64,000 nt of DNA from Bostrychus sinensis (taxonomy: Eukaryota; Chordata; Actinopteri; Gobiiformes; Eleotridae), in the NCBI GenBank assembly GCA_020698575.1, contig CM036248.1, positions 21,936,229 to 22,000,228 of the forward strand, given 5' to 3'. How positions within the stretch are numbered: position 1 is the stretch's first letter; each line of letters begins with the position of its first letter. The position numbers were made by a program, and so were the translations under genes. The notes below the pieces were generated by a model that searched no databases, was not told the DNA's origin, and saw only the letters and a list, made by a program, of their open reading frames with translations. Of the stretch, positions 1 to 10,800 are shown in pieces.

Positions 1-82
1 GGTTGGACACAAGGTGCTGATGTTCAAGTGCAAGAAACTCCCAAGTTTGGCTCATTACTGATTTAAACTCAGAAGAAGACGC

Positions 83-1410
83 ATGCACAACCGAGTAGCA
101 GAGACAAAACCAAACATGAAGTCCTGGGACAAGTACACCCCTGAAGATGACAAACGCTTGTACGAGGAGGCGTTTCACCTTGAAGCTGAGCTTTATCCCT
201 CACCAGCAGAGGGCGCTCAGGCACCAACACCATCTGAGGACACCTGGATGGTCCAAGAGATAAAATGGCAGCTAGAAGAAGCTAAATCTGCTGCTCGGAA
301 GGCAGAGGCTGAACTGCAGAAGGAAGTCGAGAAGAACAAGCAACTGGAGCAGAGGCTAAGTGTGGAGAAGATGCTAGACCGGCACAGAGAGCTCAAAGCC
401 CCGGTTAAAGAAAAGACGAGAGTTCTTCAAGAGACAGAGGATAAACTCAAAGTACAAGTTGTTGTCAATAAGAAACTCCAGGATCAAGTGAAGGAAACCA
501 AAAACCTGTCCGATGATAACATGATCCATAATAAGCTGAGGTCCAAGCTTCAAGAACATCTCAACAGCAGCCTTAAGGAACCTGGATAATGCTGAAAAAG
601 TTGTAGAGAAACTGAGGAACAACCTTAAAGAATAGCTTGACACCAACAATTGACTTGAGGAACAGTTAAAAAAGGAAAGAGAGGAGAAAGCAGCTATCCA
701 GGCTATTAGTAAGAGGGACCTAGAGGAGGCAAAGCTCAAACTTGAGAAGACAGAAGCTGAGCTCAAAAACCAAATCAACAAGAACAAGCAACTACAGCAG
801 AAGCTAAGTGTGGAGGAGAAGCTTGCCCAGCAGAGGAGCCACTGCCAAGCTAAATGAGACCAGAGTAGTTCTCCAAGAAACTGAGATCACACTCCAGCAT
901 CAGATCCAGGTTAATATGGAACAAATGAGTAGAGAATGAAAGATAAAGGATGCTAAAATGCTAAAATGACCATCAAGAAGTTGAATGGCAACATTCAAAT
1001 GCAGCAGAGCCATTCATGGACTTCAGGAGCAGCTGAAAATGGTACAAAAATCCTCAAAGGCCATGGAGGCTCACAGCAATAAACAGCAACAAGATGCGCA
1101 CATGTCCAAGGAGAAGGTGGAAGTCAAGCTCAGAGAACAGGTCCAGGCCTACAATAACATCAAAGAAGATCTGAAGAGGAAGCAAGAGGAGAAAGACATG
1201 CTCCAGCAAGCCAACTCAAGTGAAAAGAAAGAGTTCATTAAGAAAATTGCACATCAGATGAACACGATATCTGGATGGCAAAAGCAGGCAGAGGAGCTGA
1301 CACTGGTCTTAAGGGACAGAGAGAAAGAGAAGACCTGTGTCCTGATGGAGAGAGAACATCTGAGGAAAGCACTACAGGACAGTGAGGACCAGAGGCAGCA
1401 GACGCCCTGA
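83..1410 (+). pseudogene. Broken intronless coiled-coil gene copy
   Basis: Reading frames on the plus strand give a Lys/Glu/Gln-rich coiled coil with no intron. An open stretch runs 83-589. The sequence continues in another frame from about 585 to 855 with in-frame stops near 634 and 652, then opens again at 985-1410. An AATAAA follows at about 1422. The motif KNKQLEQRLSVE in the first part recurs as NKQLQQKLSVEEKL near 785-820, and RVLQETEDKL recurs as RVVLQETEITL near 865-890, so the protein held an internal duplication. Frameshifts, stops and lack of introns suggest a decayed retrocopy or dead intronless gene. I do not recognise the parent; the coiled coil is too generic to assign. Confidence 0.5.
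203..216 (+). promoter_or_regulatory. CTCF-like motif
   Basis: CCAGCAGAGGGCGC fits the vertebrate CTCF core consensus (CCASYAGRKGGCRS) at all 14 positions. It lies inside the coiled-coil pseudogene. Binding is inferred from sequence only. Confidence 0.35.
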
Positions 1411-1559
1411 ACCAACCTCTAAAATAAAAACAAACAATATAAACTCCTGTTACATTAAGTTATTTTACTATATTTTTATTTATATTATTTACTACATATT
1501 TTAAGTATAAAATAAACTTAAAGGAAAAAAAACATAATTACCTTAAATTTAATGATTTG

Positions 1560-2100
1560 AATAACTCTTCTTTGAAATAAGCTATTAAACCTAAGCCTGG
1601 GGCTCAAGGCCTGCTCCTGTGCAGCCATGATCAGTGCCTCTGTGCTATCCTTCAGTCCAGCCCTTTGTAGCCACTGGTAGGATTTCTCACTATGAGCCAC
1701 TTCAATTATCTGTCGGTGGTACATCCCATGTAGGGGCTTTTCCTCCCATGATGGTTCCTCCAGCACCTCGTGTTCTGTTTTCCACTGTCTGAGACATTCA
1801 CTGAGCACTTCGTCCATTAAGGCCATCTTCCTGATGTAGTCATCCTGGACAGTGGTTCTGACACTCATTAGCCCTCTGCCTCCTTTCTTGTGCTTAGTGT
1901 ACAGTCTCAGGGTGCTGGATTTGGGATGGAACCCTCCATGCATGGTGAGGAGCTTCCATGTTTTCACATGTTTTCACATTTCTTTCACATTTTCTTTCAC
2001 ACTTCCTTTGGCCAGCTTATTATTCCCGCAGGGTATCTAATGACTGGCATGACATAGCTGTTAATTGCCCAGACCTTATTCTTGGCATTGAGCTGACTCC
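1560..2100 (-). mobile_element. LINE fragment, C-terminal part of polyprotein
   Basis: The minus strand encodes LLTMHGGFHPKSSTLRLYTK, then GGRGLMSVRTTVQDDYIRKM and KPLHGMYHRQIIEVAHSEKS. These are characteristic of the region after the reverse transcriptase in a widespread fish non-LTR retrotransposon. Upstream pieces (about 1990-2100) continue the match in shifted frames, so the copy is frameshifted and truncated. I cannot name the clade with confidence. Confidence 0.65.
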
Positions 2101-5100
2101 TTAGGACTTATATATGTATATAGTTAATATTAAGATGACTAATTCCTACTAATTATACTGGTTACACACAGCTGAAGAAAAAACATTTCATAAAAAAAAA
2201 ATGAAAAAGGCATACCATGGCATACTTTTCCCAGCAAATCTATATTATAAGCAGAAAATTTATCAAGTATGGCTGGAAGACTTCTGTGTTTATCAGTGTA
2301 ACATGTGTATAATTTGCCTCGTGTTACTCCTTTTTCTTATCATGATTACATGGTACATTTGAGCCCATCATTCCCAGTAGTAATTACAGTGATTTCCTCT
2401 GATATAATAAATGTATTCAACCAACTTTCTGCTCAAGATTTGCGATCCATTATTTGATAAATCCGTCCTCTCGATGGGGCTTAATATAGTGATACTGTAA
2501 TAGGAGACTCCTCGCTCAGTCCTTGCCACACAAGAGCCACTTTGTTCCCATGTACATAATAAGATAAAGTCTGCCAGTGTAGTGTGAGGAAATTACACTG
2601 AAAAAAAGTGACTTGACACCTATTATTTCTTATCTCTCAAATATTAAAAGCAGCTCTGCCAATCAACTGCATTTACCAGTAAGTTTGGCAGTCCATCTAG
2701 TGGTGGTCTTCACCTTTGCATTTATAAAAATCTACTTCCTTTAACTTACAATTCCATGTAATAATATGGTTAGAGGTCCTCTACTAGACAGGACAAGCCA
2801 AAAATAAATAAATAAAAAAGCAAACAAGAAGAAAGGCATCAGGGACAGAAAAAATAGTGTCCCTGGGTGCTGATGGAAAAAGAGTGTATTAATTTTTTTT
2901 AATAGCAATTTCAGATATCTGCAAGCTTTAGCAGAAAGTTTCATGCCATTACTGCCATAATAAATAGATGCTGTCCTTGAATATACAAAATGCAATGCTA
3001 ACACTACAAAAAACAGGGGTAGGGAGACCTTGAGTGGAACATTGGGAGACCCACAGCACAGGTTAGCAGCTCTGCATCCATAATAACAAATGAAAAACCC
3101 ATCCATAGGGGGTCCAAAGCCAGTGTACCTTTTTGTGCTGTCCAAAGCCTGAATAAATGGAGAGGGTTGTGTCAGGAAGGGCATTTGGTGTAAAAACTAT
3201 TCAAAATCAATATCCAAATAACCAATATATAACCAATAACTAATCATATTCAAATAACAAATGATAATGAGGGCCATTCACAGGAGATAAAATGAAGAGA
3301 TAATGTCACATACAAGTTGTACTGAGCCACTCATATGCCAAAGCTGTTCTCCAACATTAGTATTCATCCCATCAAACTCCGGCCGTGGAGCTATTGATTG
3401 CTGAATGCCAAGTGCTAAAGGGCAGTCAAATAAAACAAAGTACTCAAGAAGAAGACTCTGTATGATCCCTAAAGACTGAAAAAAGGGACAGTGGTGGTGA
3501 CCCGCTTTAACCCAGATCTGAACCTGCAGATCTCATCGCCTTCTTTGTGTACACAATCTAATCTCTGCCACACAAATAATCAACTCCATTTCCCAAAACA
3601 TCCAGTGTAGACTAAATAATAGAAAGTAAAAGTAAGACAGCTCTAATTTACTTTGAAGTAAATATGCAGCAGCTGCTTTGATCCAAGCTGTTAGTTCTAG
3701 GAATCGAAAATGCATTATAAATCAAAATTCACATCATACTTTCAGCAACGTTCTTCTAAAACAGACAGGAGCAAAACTAAAATAATTTGTTATTTTCTAC
3801 TTGACATAAAATATAAATTTTTAATTTTCTACATCAACTGCAGTTTTAATGGGCACTGAGTGAATGTTTTTATACACTGTTAGTGTGACAATTAACTGCA
3901 TGTAATTGATGGCTAAAAAGGTGTTAAGCCTAGTAACTTGAAGTCAGAAAAGTACACTTGTGAAGTTTAAATATTTATTAATGTCAAAACATTTCATTAC
4001 TTGCGATTCCATTCAATTTTAGGTTGGCAAGTAATTAATGATTTTGTTTGACTGGATTTATTGCTAATATACAAAGAAGACCTGCTGCTATTTTGTTCTC
4101 TTTTTTTGAGGTTTGAGTATCCATGTTTAAACACTGCAAAAAGGCTTTTATCTAAGATGTTAACATGGGTTGAATAGTTAATCAGCTGGGTCAATCCAAC
4201 ACAGATGTAGTCTGCTCTGTTATGATAGTCATTGCATTTTGCTTTTTGATATATGATGTTGAAGTTAAATTCCATTACAAACAAATTTAAAGCAATAGTA
4301 AGAGGCCAGTGAGACAGATGCAAAGGTCATTGTTGCAATTATCAACGATATATGTAATAAGTGTCTACCATCTTTCTATCTTTCTACACAAAATACCATG
4401 GTAATTTTCATGGCTAATCTTTTAACAGTTTGTTAGGTTTGAGCCTATCGCAACTGGTTTGGATGTGAGGCAGTTTACATCCCTGACATACACATCTCAC
4501 ACTGTTGGCAAATTAGATTCACCAGTTCACTTAAACATGCATGTCTGTGAAGGAAGACAAGAGTCCCAAGAGAAAATGCAGTACAAGGTCATATTGGAAG
4601 GACATGGAGACTCCACAGACTGAGAGGCTCTTTGCAGATGGGGATCGATCAAACAACCCTATAAGACAAGTGCGGGCTACTGTGCACACATTTCATTTAA
4701 TACAATTTTGCTCTAATCCAAAACTGAACCAAACTATTTCTTAATGCAGCATAAAAACAGTCAACCATTAGCACAGACTTTTAAGCCAAAAGATGCCTTC
4801 ACATAAAAACTTAATGCTTAGGTGTCTATAAACTATGAACTATTGATTCACTTGCAATAGGCCAAATGACAAAGCACAACTAAGACAGCCAAATGGAGCA
4901 GCAGATGGCTCCTGTTCCACTTCGAAATCTCAATCAGAGCTGATACATACCCATCACTGCAGCCACAACTCAATCCAGAGTCTGTTTTTGTGAAGAGCAA
5001 TGGCTGCCAGTCGCTGAATGCATTATCCCTGCTGCGGCCGCCTGTGATCAAATCCCAGCGTGGCCGTTTTCTTTACTGGTGCGGTTGATTTACATTTCCC

Positions 5101-6340
5101 CTCTCCCCATCATTTTGAATAGCATGACAGAAAATGTTACAAACTGCCTGTGCTAGGAATAAATCTACAGCAAACAGTAACAATGAACAATCGAGAGAAG
5201 CTGGTGTAGAGAGGCAAAAGAAAAAAAAGAAAAAAGAAAAAAATAGAACGATAAGCCAAAACTCAAAAGAGACCAAAATGACATTAAAGGCTTCCCGGCA
5301 GCTTTTATCTTCTGGTGCCTACAGGAGATGTAAAATCTTATGTTGGGAATCAGGATTAATGATTCCTCTGATTACGGCCCCACAAGGAACATCAAAGACA
5401 TTTTCAGCAGTGTTTGGACACAAAAATCTAGCCTTCAAAAGTACAACGCTGATACAGCAAGCCAAAAGTGACCGAGAGTAAACACTGAAGTGAACTTGGG
5501 TGGCTATGCAAACAGCTCATAAAACAAGTCACTGAATGAAGTATAAATCTGTACAAGATCAGATTAATGACCAAGAGATGGAAACATTGGAGTGACTTGT
5601 CCTTGTACTTTACCCTTGATGTTTTCATTCATTCATCTGGATTTAATTTTCTCTGCAACACAGTACAACCATAAACATATCAATATTATAAGCAGGCAGT
5701 CACAGCAAACGTGGGGCACTGAAGATGTGGTCTGTGAGTCTTAACCAGCAGTTTTTATTCAACTGCTCAAGGTCCAGATCTGTCTGCTCTGTGTGGAATA
5801 AATCTGCTACACAACCCTGACTGTGGAAATAAAAAAATCAAAGTGGGTCATACACAAGGCAGGAGGTGAGTGAAATTTAAAGAGCAGTGCTGATGGAGGC
5901 AGAATCCTTATACAGCTTTAAATGTCACCCCCCTCTAATACAAAACAATGACAATAATATTTATCTTTGTATTTAGTGTTGTAATTATTGTTGCACTATT
6001 GTTAGATTTCATTCCAAATTAGCATAATATGTCCGTTAAAGTAGTGTTTCTATAACTTACAAAGTCTCGTGAAGTTCAGTGTTCTTTTATATTTTCTTTG
6101 TAATGAATAAAAGTGCGCTTTAATCGTGAATGATTGAATTAGATGTATACAAAAACTGTTTCATCCTATAATTGTTTCATAAAATATTCCCTCGTCATTC
6201 CACAGTATATAGGCTATCAATAGAGTTTACACGATCTTCCTTTTTCGCATATTTTTAATTGATGTGATCGTTAAGAAATTCCTTATTGTGTGAATCCTCT
6301 TTCCTTATCCACATGACGCACAGCAGCACAGACCACAGTC
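2101..6340. other. Gene-poor AT-rich stretch
   Basis: No gene is supported here; the short open frames have no recognisable domain or splice structure. The stretch holds one short dispersed repeat (3165-3200). Positions 4860-5170 are less AT-rich and of higher complexity and might be conserved noncoding DNA, which is inference only. Confidence 0.4.
3165..3200 (-). repeat. Dispersed fish repeat, copy 1
   Basis: GTCAGGAAGGGCATTTGGTG followed by TAAAA is the reverse-complement counterpart of a second copy at about 15066-15106 (TTTACACTGGATGCCCTTCC). This motif is common in the tails of fish interspersed repeats. Confidence 0.45.
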
Positions 6341-6598
6341 ACACTGAGAAACATGAGGTGCCTGTAGTTTTACGAGCAGACGGGGATTTGTTGAAGCGGT
6401 TTTAAAACTTTAAAACAGAGGAAACGCTGCAGCACTGAAGCCAAAACCATTCGCGTATTTCTTACCTGTTTGTCGTCCTGTCCCTTCACGCCGTCAGCCG
6501 CATCCTTCAGGGCGCAGACATGTTGGTTTACTCTGACACAGGATGGTGCTCGAGCTGCCCCCTGCTGGAGCGGAGGAGGGAAACGCATGGAGCGAGCA

Positions 6599-6600
<2 letters not shown>
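6340..6600 (-). promoter_or_regulatory. CpG-rich island with a possible minus-strand first exon
   Basis: The local sequence changes from AT-rich to GC-rich with many CpGs between about 6340 and 6600. On the minus strand a good splice donor (ACAAACAG|GTAAGAAA) lies near 6465, at the end of a GC-rich exon-like block. This would suit the promoter and untranslated first exon of a leftward gene whose other exons are outside the window or unrecognised. No coding exon was found to join to it. Confidence 0.3.
6555..6568 (-). promoter_or_regulatory. CTCF-like motif
   Basis: The minus strand reads CCAGCAGGGGGCAG, a match to the core CTCF consensus, inside the CpG-rich block. Confidence 0.35.

Positions 6601-6630
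<30 letters not shown>
6601..6630. repeat. Poly(T) tract
   Basis: A run of about 30 T directly follows the CpG-rich block. It may be the poly(A) end of a minus-strand retroposed sequence, but no body is recognisable. Confidence 0.6.
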
Positions 6631-6633
<3 letters not shown>

Positions 6634-6879
6634 TTGGTACATTTCAAAGGACAGTACATTTCTATCTTGTCAAGGTTTATTTTTATTGGGAACCGTGCAT
6701 ATTAGCATTTGTTAACACTATACTGTTTTATTATATTGAATTCGTCACTTTCAAATTAACAAGGTCTTGCCGCTGGCTGATAAAAAGAGCAAGTAGTTTC
6801 ATGATAATCTCCCTCCTCTAGATCAGTATAATCCTCCTAAGGAAGAGACTTAGACTTTTATAATGAAGCAGAAAGTTTT

Positions 6880-7105
6880 CATGAGATTAAAAAGTGTATT
6901 CCCAACACCAAACTGTAACGGTGCAGTTCTTTTTTGCTTATTCTAGTGTGTATTTGATTGATACTGTATCTGCATCACAGAGTTGTTTACAGTACTGTTA
7001 CTGATGTTTGTTCTTGGCATGTACAATGTCCTGCAGTTGCTCAGCACTTCGCCCAAAACAAATTTCCCCTTAGGGAATAATAAAGTATATTGTCTTGATA
7101 TTGCT
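6880..7105 (+). mobile_element. Retroposon 3' tail fragment
   Basis: The end AAATTTCCCCTTAGGGAATA followed by ATAAAGTATA resembles the common 3' tail of fish non-LTR elements (an AATTTCCC...AATAAAGTAT type end). No coding part is visible. Confidence 0.35.
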
Positions 7106-7238
7106 TAGAGGGGTTATTTTGGTAGAGAAACTTGTTTAACCTCTGAAAATACATTTTACTAAAGTCTGCAGAGATAACTGAACTGCAAACATTACATAAA
7201 GCTTTAGTCAAAACTAGAGTGAAAAAGTTTTTCAACAT

Positions 7239-7244
7239 TTTATT
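7239..7244 (-). terminator. Poly(A) signal of the PXA-domain gene
   Basis: The minus strand reads AATAAA about 560 bp downstream of the stop codon at 7805. It is the first canonical signal I found, so the 3' untranslated region is probably about 0.6 kb. Confidence 0.4.
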
Positions 7245-7804
7245 TGAAATGCAATGCAATTGAAGTTATTTGACATTGTAACATAATAACAAACATCTTC
7301 TGGTCGTGAATCTGTCTCTTTTCTGACTTAAGTGATGATCAACCATGTGATTTGTATTGTATAAAATGTAAATCAAACTTCTCAAAATAATAATTACAAC
7401 AAAGTGCACAAGTGACAAAATCATTTCAGCAAATTAATTTTAAGTGAAAATATTCTTGTAAAATGGTCAATGTTAAATCCAACTCCCCTGAGTTAAGAAA
7501 ACCATGTTTTCACTGTTAGGCCAGTTTCTGGTTTTATACAGGTAGATACAGATATGAAGCATGTTCACATTGACAAAAGAGCATTTCTTAAAAAAATAAA
7601 AGTACACAAAGTAAAAAGCAAACACATTCACAGCATGTTTGATGTATCTGAGGTAAAAAAAAAACAACAACCCTGGAGCTTCTTTGATACACCACCAATA
7701 TTTTAAGGCATTTAAACATACCAAAAACATTAACATTAAAACATATGATTTAAAATGCAAAAGTACCTTAGAAGGACCGCTCATAACAATCAGTAATTCA
7801 CAGG

Positions 7805-10800
7805 TCAGTTATTGGTCACTTTCTGGAGGGCAACAGCGTTCACATTAAGGCAATGTTCATTAGGTAAAAACTCCCTCAGTAGGAAAGACAAGAGCATCTG
7901 TCAAAAGGCCATAATGAGAACAAGATTTTATTACATTAAATTAACATGTAACCATAAAATAAAATACAGAACTGTAATGAAGGTCCATTGCTATGTACTT
8001 ACATAAACCAATGTTTTATTGGCTTCTCTGTCCTGAAAAATATTAAAAACTGTCTCCATATCGGTCTTTTTTAAGACGAGAACATTTGAATCTGAAAAAA
8101 TAAGAACATGAATATTTCACAGACATTTCAGCAGTTCATAGTAAAGAGAATTATTGCCTACATTTAGCATTGATGAGGCTATGTGCCCTTTCTCTGGTCT
8201 CATTTTTCTCTTCGTCTGTGCGAGGAACTGTTGGAGCTGCAGGATTCGCCGGCCACAGTTTGGCACGCAGCGTGTCGATATACGCCGCCATCTGCGCTTC
8301 GGTTGGGTTCATTTTGTTCAAGAAAGAGTTGACTTTTCTGTGGAGGAGGACAACAACACAAAACAAAGAAATGACTCACATTTCTACAAACTGAGACAGA
8401 ACTGCACTAGTTTAACACATTATTCGTATCAGTCATTAAAAGTGACATTATACAGCATTGTGTTACTTTGTGTGTGACAGTAATGAATACTTGTTAACTG
8501 TTTTTTTTTTTGTTTGTTAATTTTATAATTTAGATAAATTCAGCATTGTGAATTGGTAAGAGTGAGATAAAAAGCATGTTCTTACTTCTTTAAGATTGGC
8601 ATGACAGGTTTCAGGATGGCATCAAATATGTTTAATAGGATGGAGTTTCCTGTTGAAACAAAGAGTCATTAAGTCTTGAGGTGAGATAGTGAGAGGGTTG
8701 CTGTTCCTGAGTTGTTTTATGATGCAGTGATGCAGCTCAATGAACAGATTATCCTCCACACAAAGCTATTTATGAGAGCAAATGTCAGAGTAAACATTAA
8801 AGCTTGGCTCACACAGACTTCAAATAATTCCCTTCACATATGACACACCTTTCAACTAACCTAAGGCTGACATTACCCTTTTATAGCATTTGTTTGTTCT
8901 TCAGTTTGATTTTCTGAACACATAATTTAGCTGCTTTTATCTGTCAGTCTCAGAGGTTTGGAAACAGAACACATAAATACACCCAGGAGACAATGTTTCA
9001 CCTTCAACAAAGTGGTATTATTAAAAAATTGAGCATTCACTGAAAAGTATTTGTCACTATCAATCCATTGTTGGTGGGGGGAGAACTAAGAAAGTGTTCT
9101 ATCAAATATTTGTTTGCTTAAAATATCTATCTATCCATCTATCCATCCATCTATCCATCTATCTATCTAAACATATATGATTTAAAGTACTGTGCAAAGG
9201 GTTTACTGAGGTGTGAGAAATACTGTTAACTAAAAGCACTTAAATAAATACAGAACTTAATATTTTTTATTTTTGTTGGGAAAATTTCAGGAAAAAAATC
9301 AGTAATACACTTAGGACAAAATGATTAACTTTTTGTTTGGAGGTCCAGTGTTAAAATTCAGGAGTGTTTTAAGGGATTCTGTACCATTTTTAGATACAAA
9401 CTCACTCAGAGAACAAACTGTTAGTTTCATAGATTCTTTACCATTGTGAGAAATAAAGTTTGTGTAGCTCAATGGAAAGAGCACTTACCCCTGAACTTGA
9501 AGATCTTTGAGTTTGAGTCGAGGTCCACTAGGTGTAATTTTGTACATCAATAAATCTTTCTTTGCTTGAGGCCTTTTTTAAAACAACACGTCTAAGACTT
9601 CTGCACACTACTATACACCTGTAAGCGTACCTGTGGCTAACTGGCCATTGTCAAGAGTAACCCTGCCTCAGGCCCATAGTTATTAGAATAGGCTCCAGCC
9701 CACCCCACCATCCACAACAGGGAATAAGCAGGAAATAATGAGTATACAATCCACTCACCAGAGATCTCTTTGAGCAGATCAAATATGACTTTAGTGGTCT
9801 CTTGCTGCTCCCAGTTGGCTTGGCCTTTCTGACCAGAGGAATCCTCTCCTCTCAGTGAAGCAGCCTGGTCCTTGCCTTTAGCCTTATTTGTCCCAACAGA
9901 GACTCTGAAACTTATTTTCTCCTTTTTATTTGACCTTGTAAAGATGGAATGCTGTGTTGAAACCTCTGCAGTTTCTACCTCTCCATTCTGACTGCAGAGT
10001 AGCGAGCCATCTGATCTTGGCTGCTCCTCGTCATCTGTGATTTTTGTTTGTGATAACGACTCCTGTGACCTGGAGCGACTCAGTCCTTTGAAGAGCATTT
10101 TAAAGTGAGTGGTAATAGGATTATCAGAGTCCTCTGTTTTGTCTTGGCCAGAAGAGGCAGCAGGGGATGGCTCATTTTCTGCTTCATTTTCTTTGTGTGG
10201 CTCTTCAGGAGTGTCATAATGGGAGATAATAATAGTTGGTATGGTAGGGCTAGTAATATCGCTGCCATTTTCAGAAGAAGTGCTGGGACTGTCTGGGGGT
10301 GGAGACTTTGATTGGGCAGATGGCATCGTGACCTCGTTGGGGAATTCATTTTGAGGGCTACCCATCTGTAAAGAAAAAGATTGCAGGTTATAGCAAATAC
10401 CCCACACATCTAACCATTTCAGGACAGCACAAATTCAGCTAAAACCAAGAAATTATGTAATATGTTCCACAAACAGATTCTTATTTCTTTCACAAGCTGT
10501 CAAGCCCAGTTGTTTCTTGAGGAGAATTACAATCATTTTCCAACTGGGGACTATGTTTTTAGTGATCAATGAGAAAATAAATTGCATGCACCATATTAAT
10601 AGTTGTTTTTGACCTTATAGAAATGTAGGTAATATATAAAGACCAGTAAAGTGGGTTTTTTTACCTCTTCTTCTTCATGCCCTGGAGTCAGAAAGTACGC
10701 CAAGCCACTGAGAAGACCCCACACTCCTCCATAATGTACCTCCTCATTTAGCAATTTATCCAGTGGACATAAAAACTGGAAAACCGGTTGAGTGGGGCCT

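Noticed and set aside
2741..3184. 147-aa minus-strand frame with hydrophobic runs
   Set aside because: AT-rich DNA gives Phe/Leu-rich phantom frames; it includes a dispersed repeat and no family match.
9463..9528. Functional tRNA gene
   Set aside because: A- and B-box-like sequences exist, but stem pairing is poor and the T-arm is degenerate; kept only as a tRNA-like repeat.
9637..9758. Extension of the exon 12 frame of the PXA-domain gene to 9637
   Set aside because: A GT donor at 9758 and phase agreement with exon 13 end the exon at 9759; the extra part is intron and repeat.
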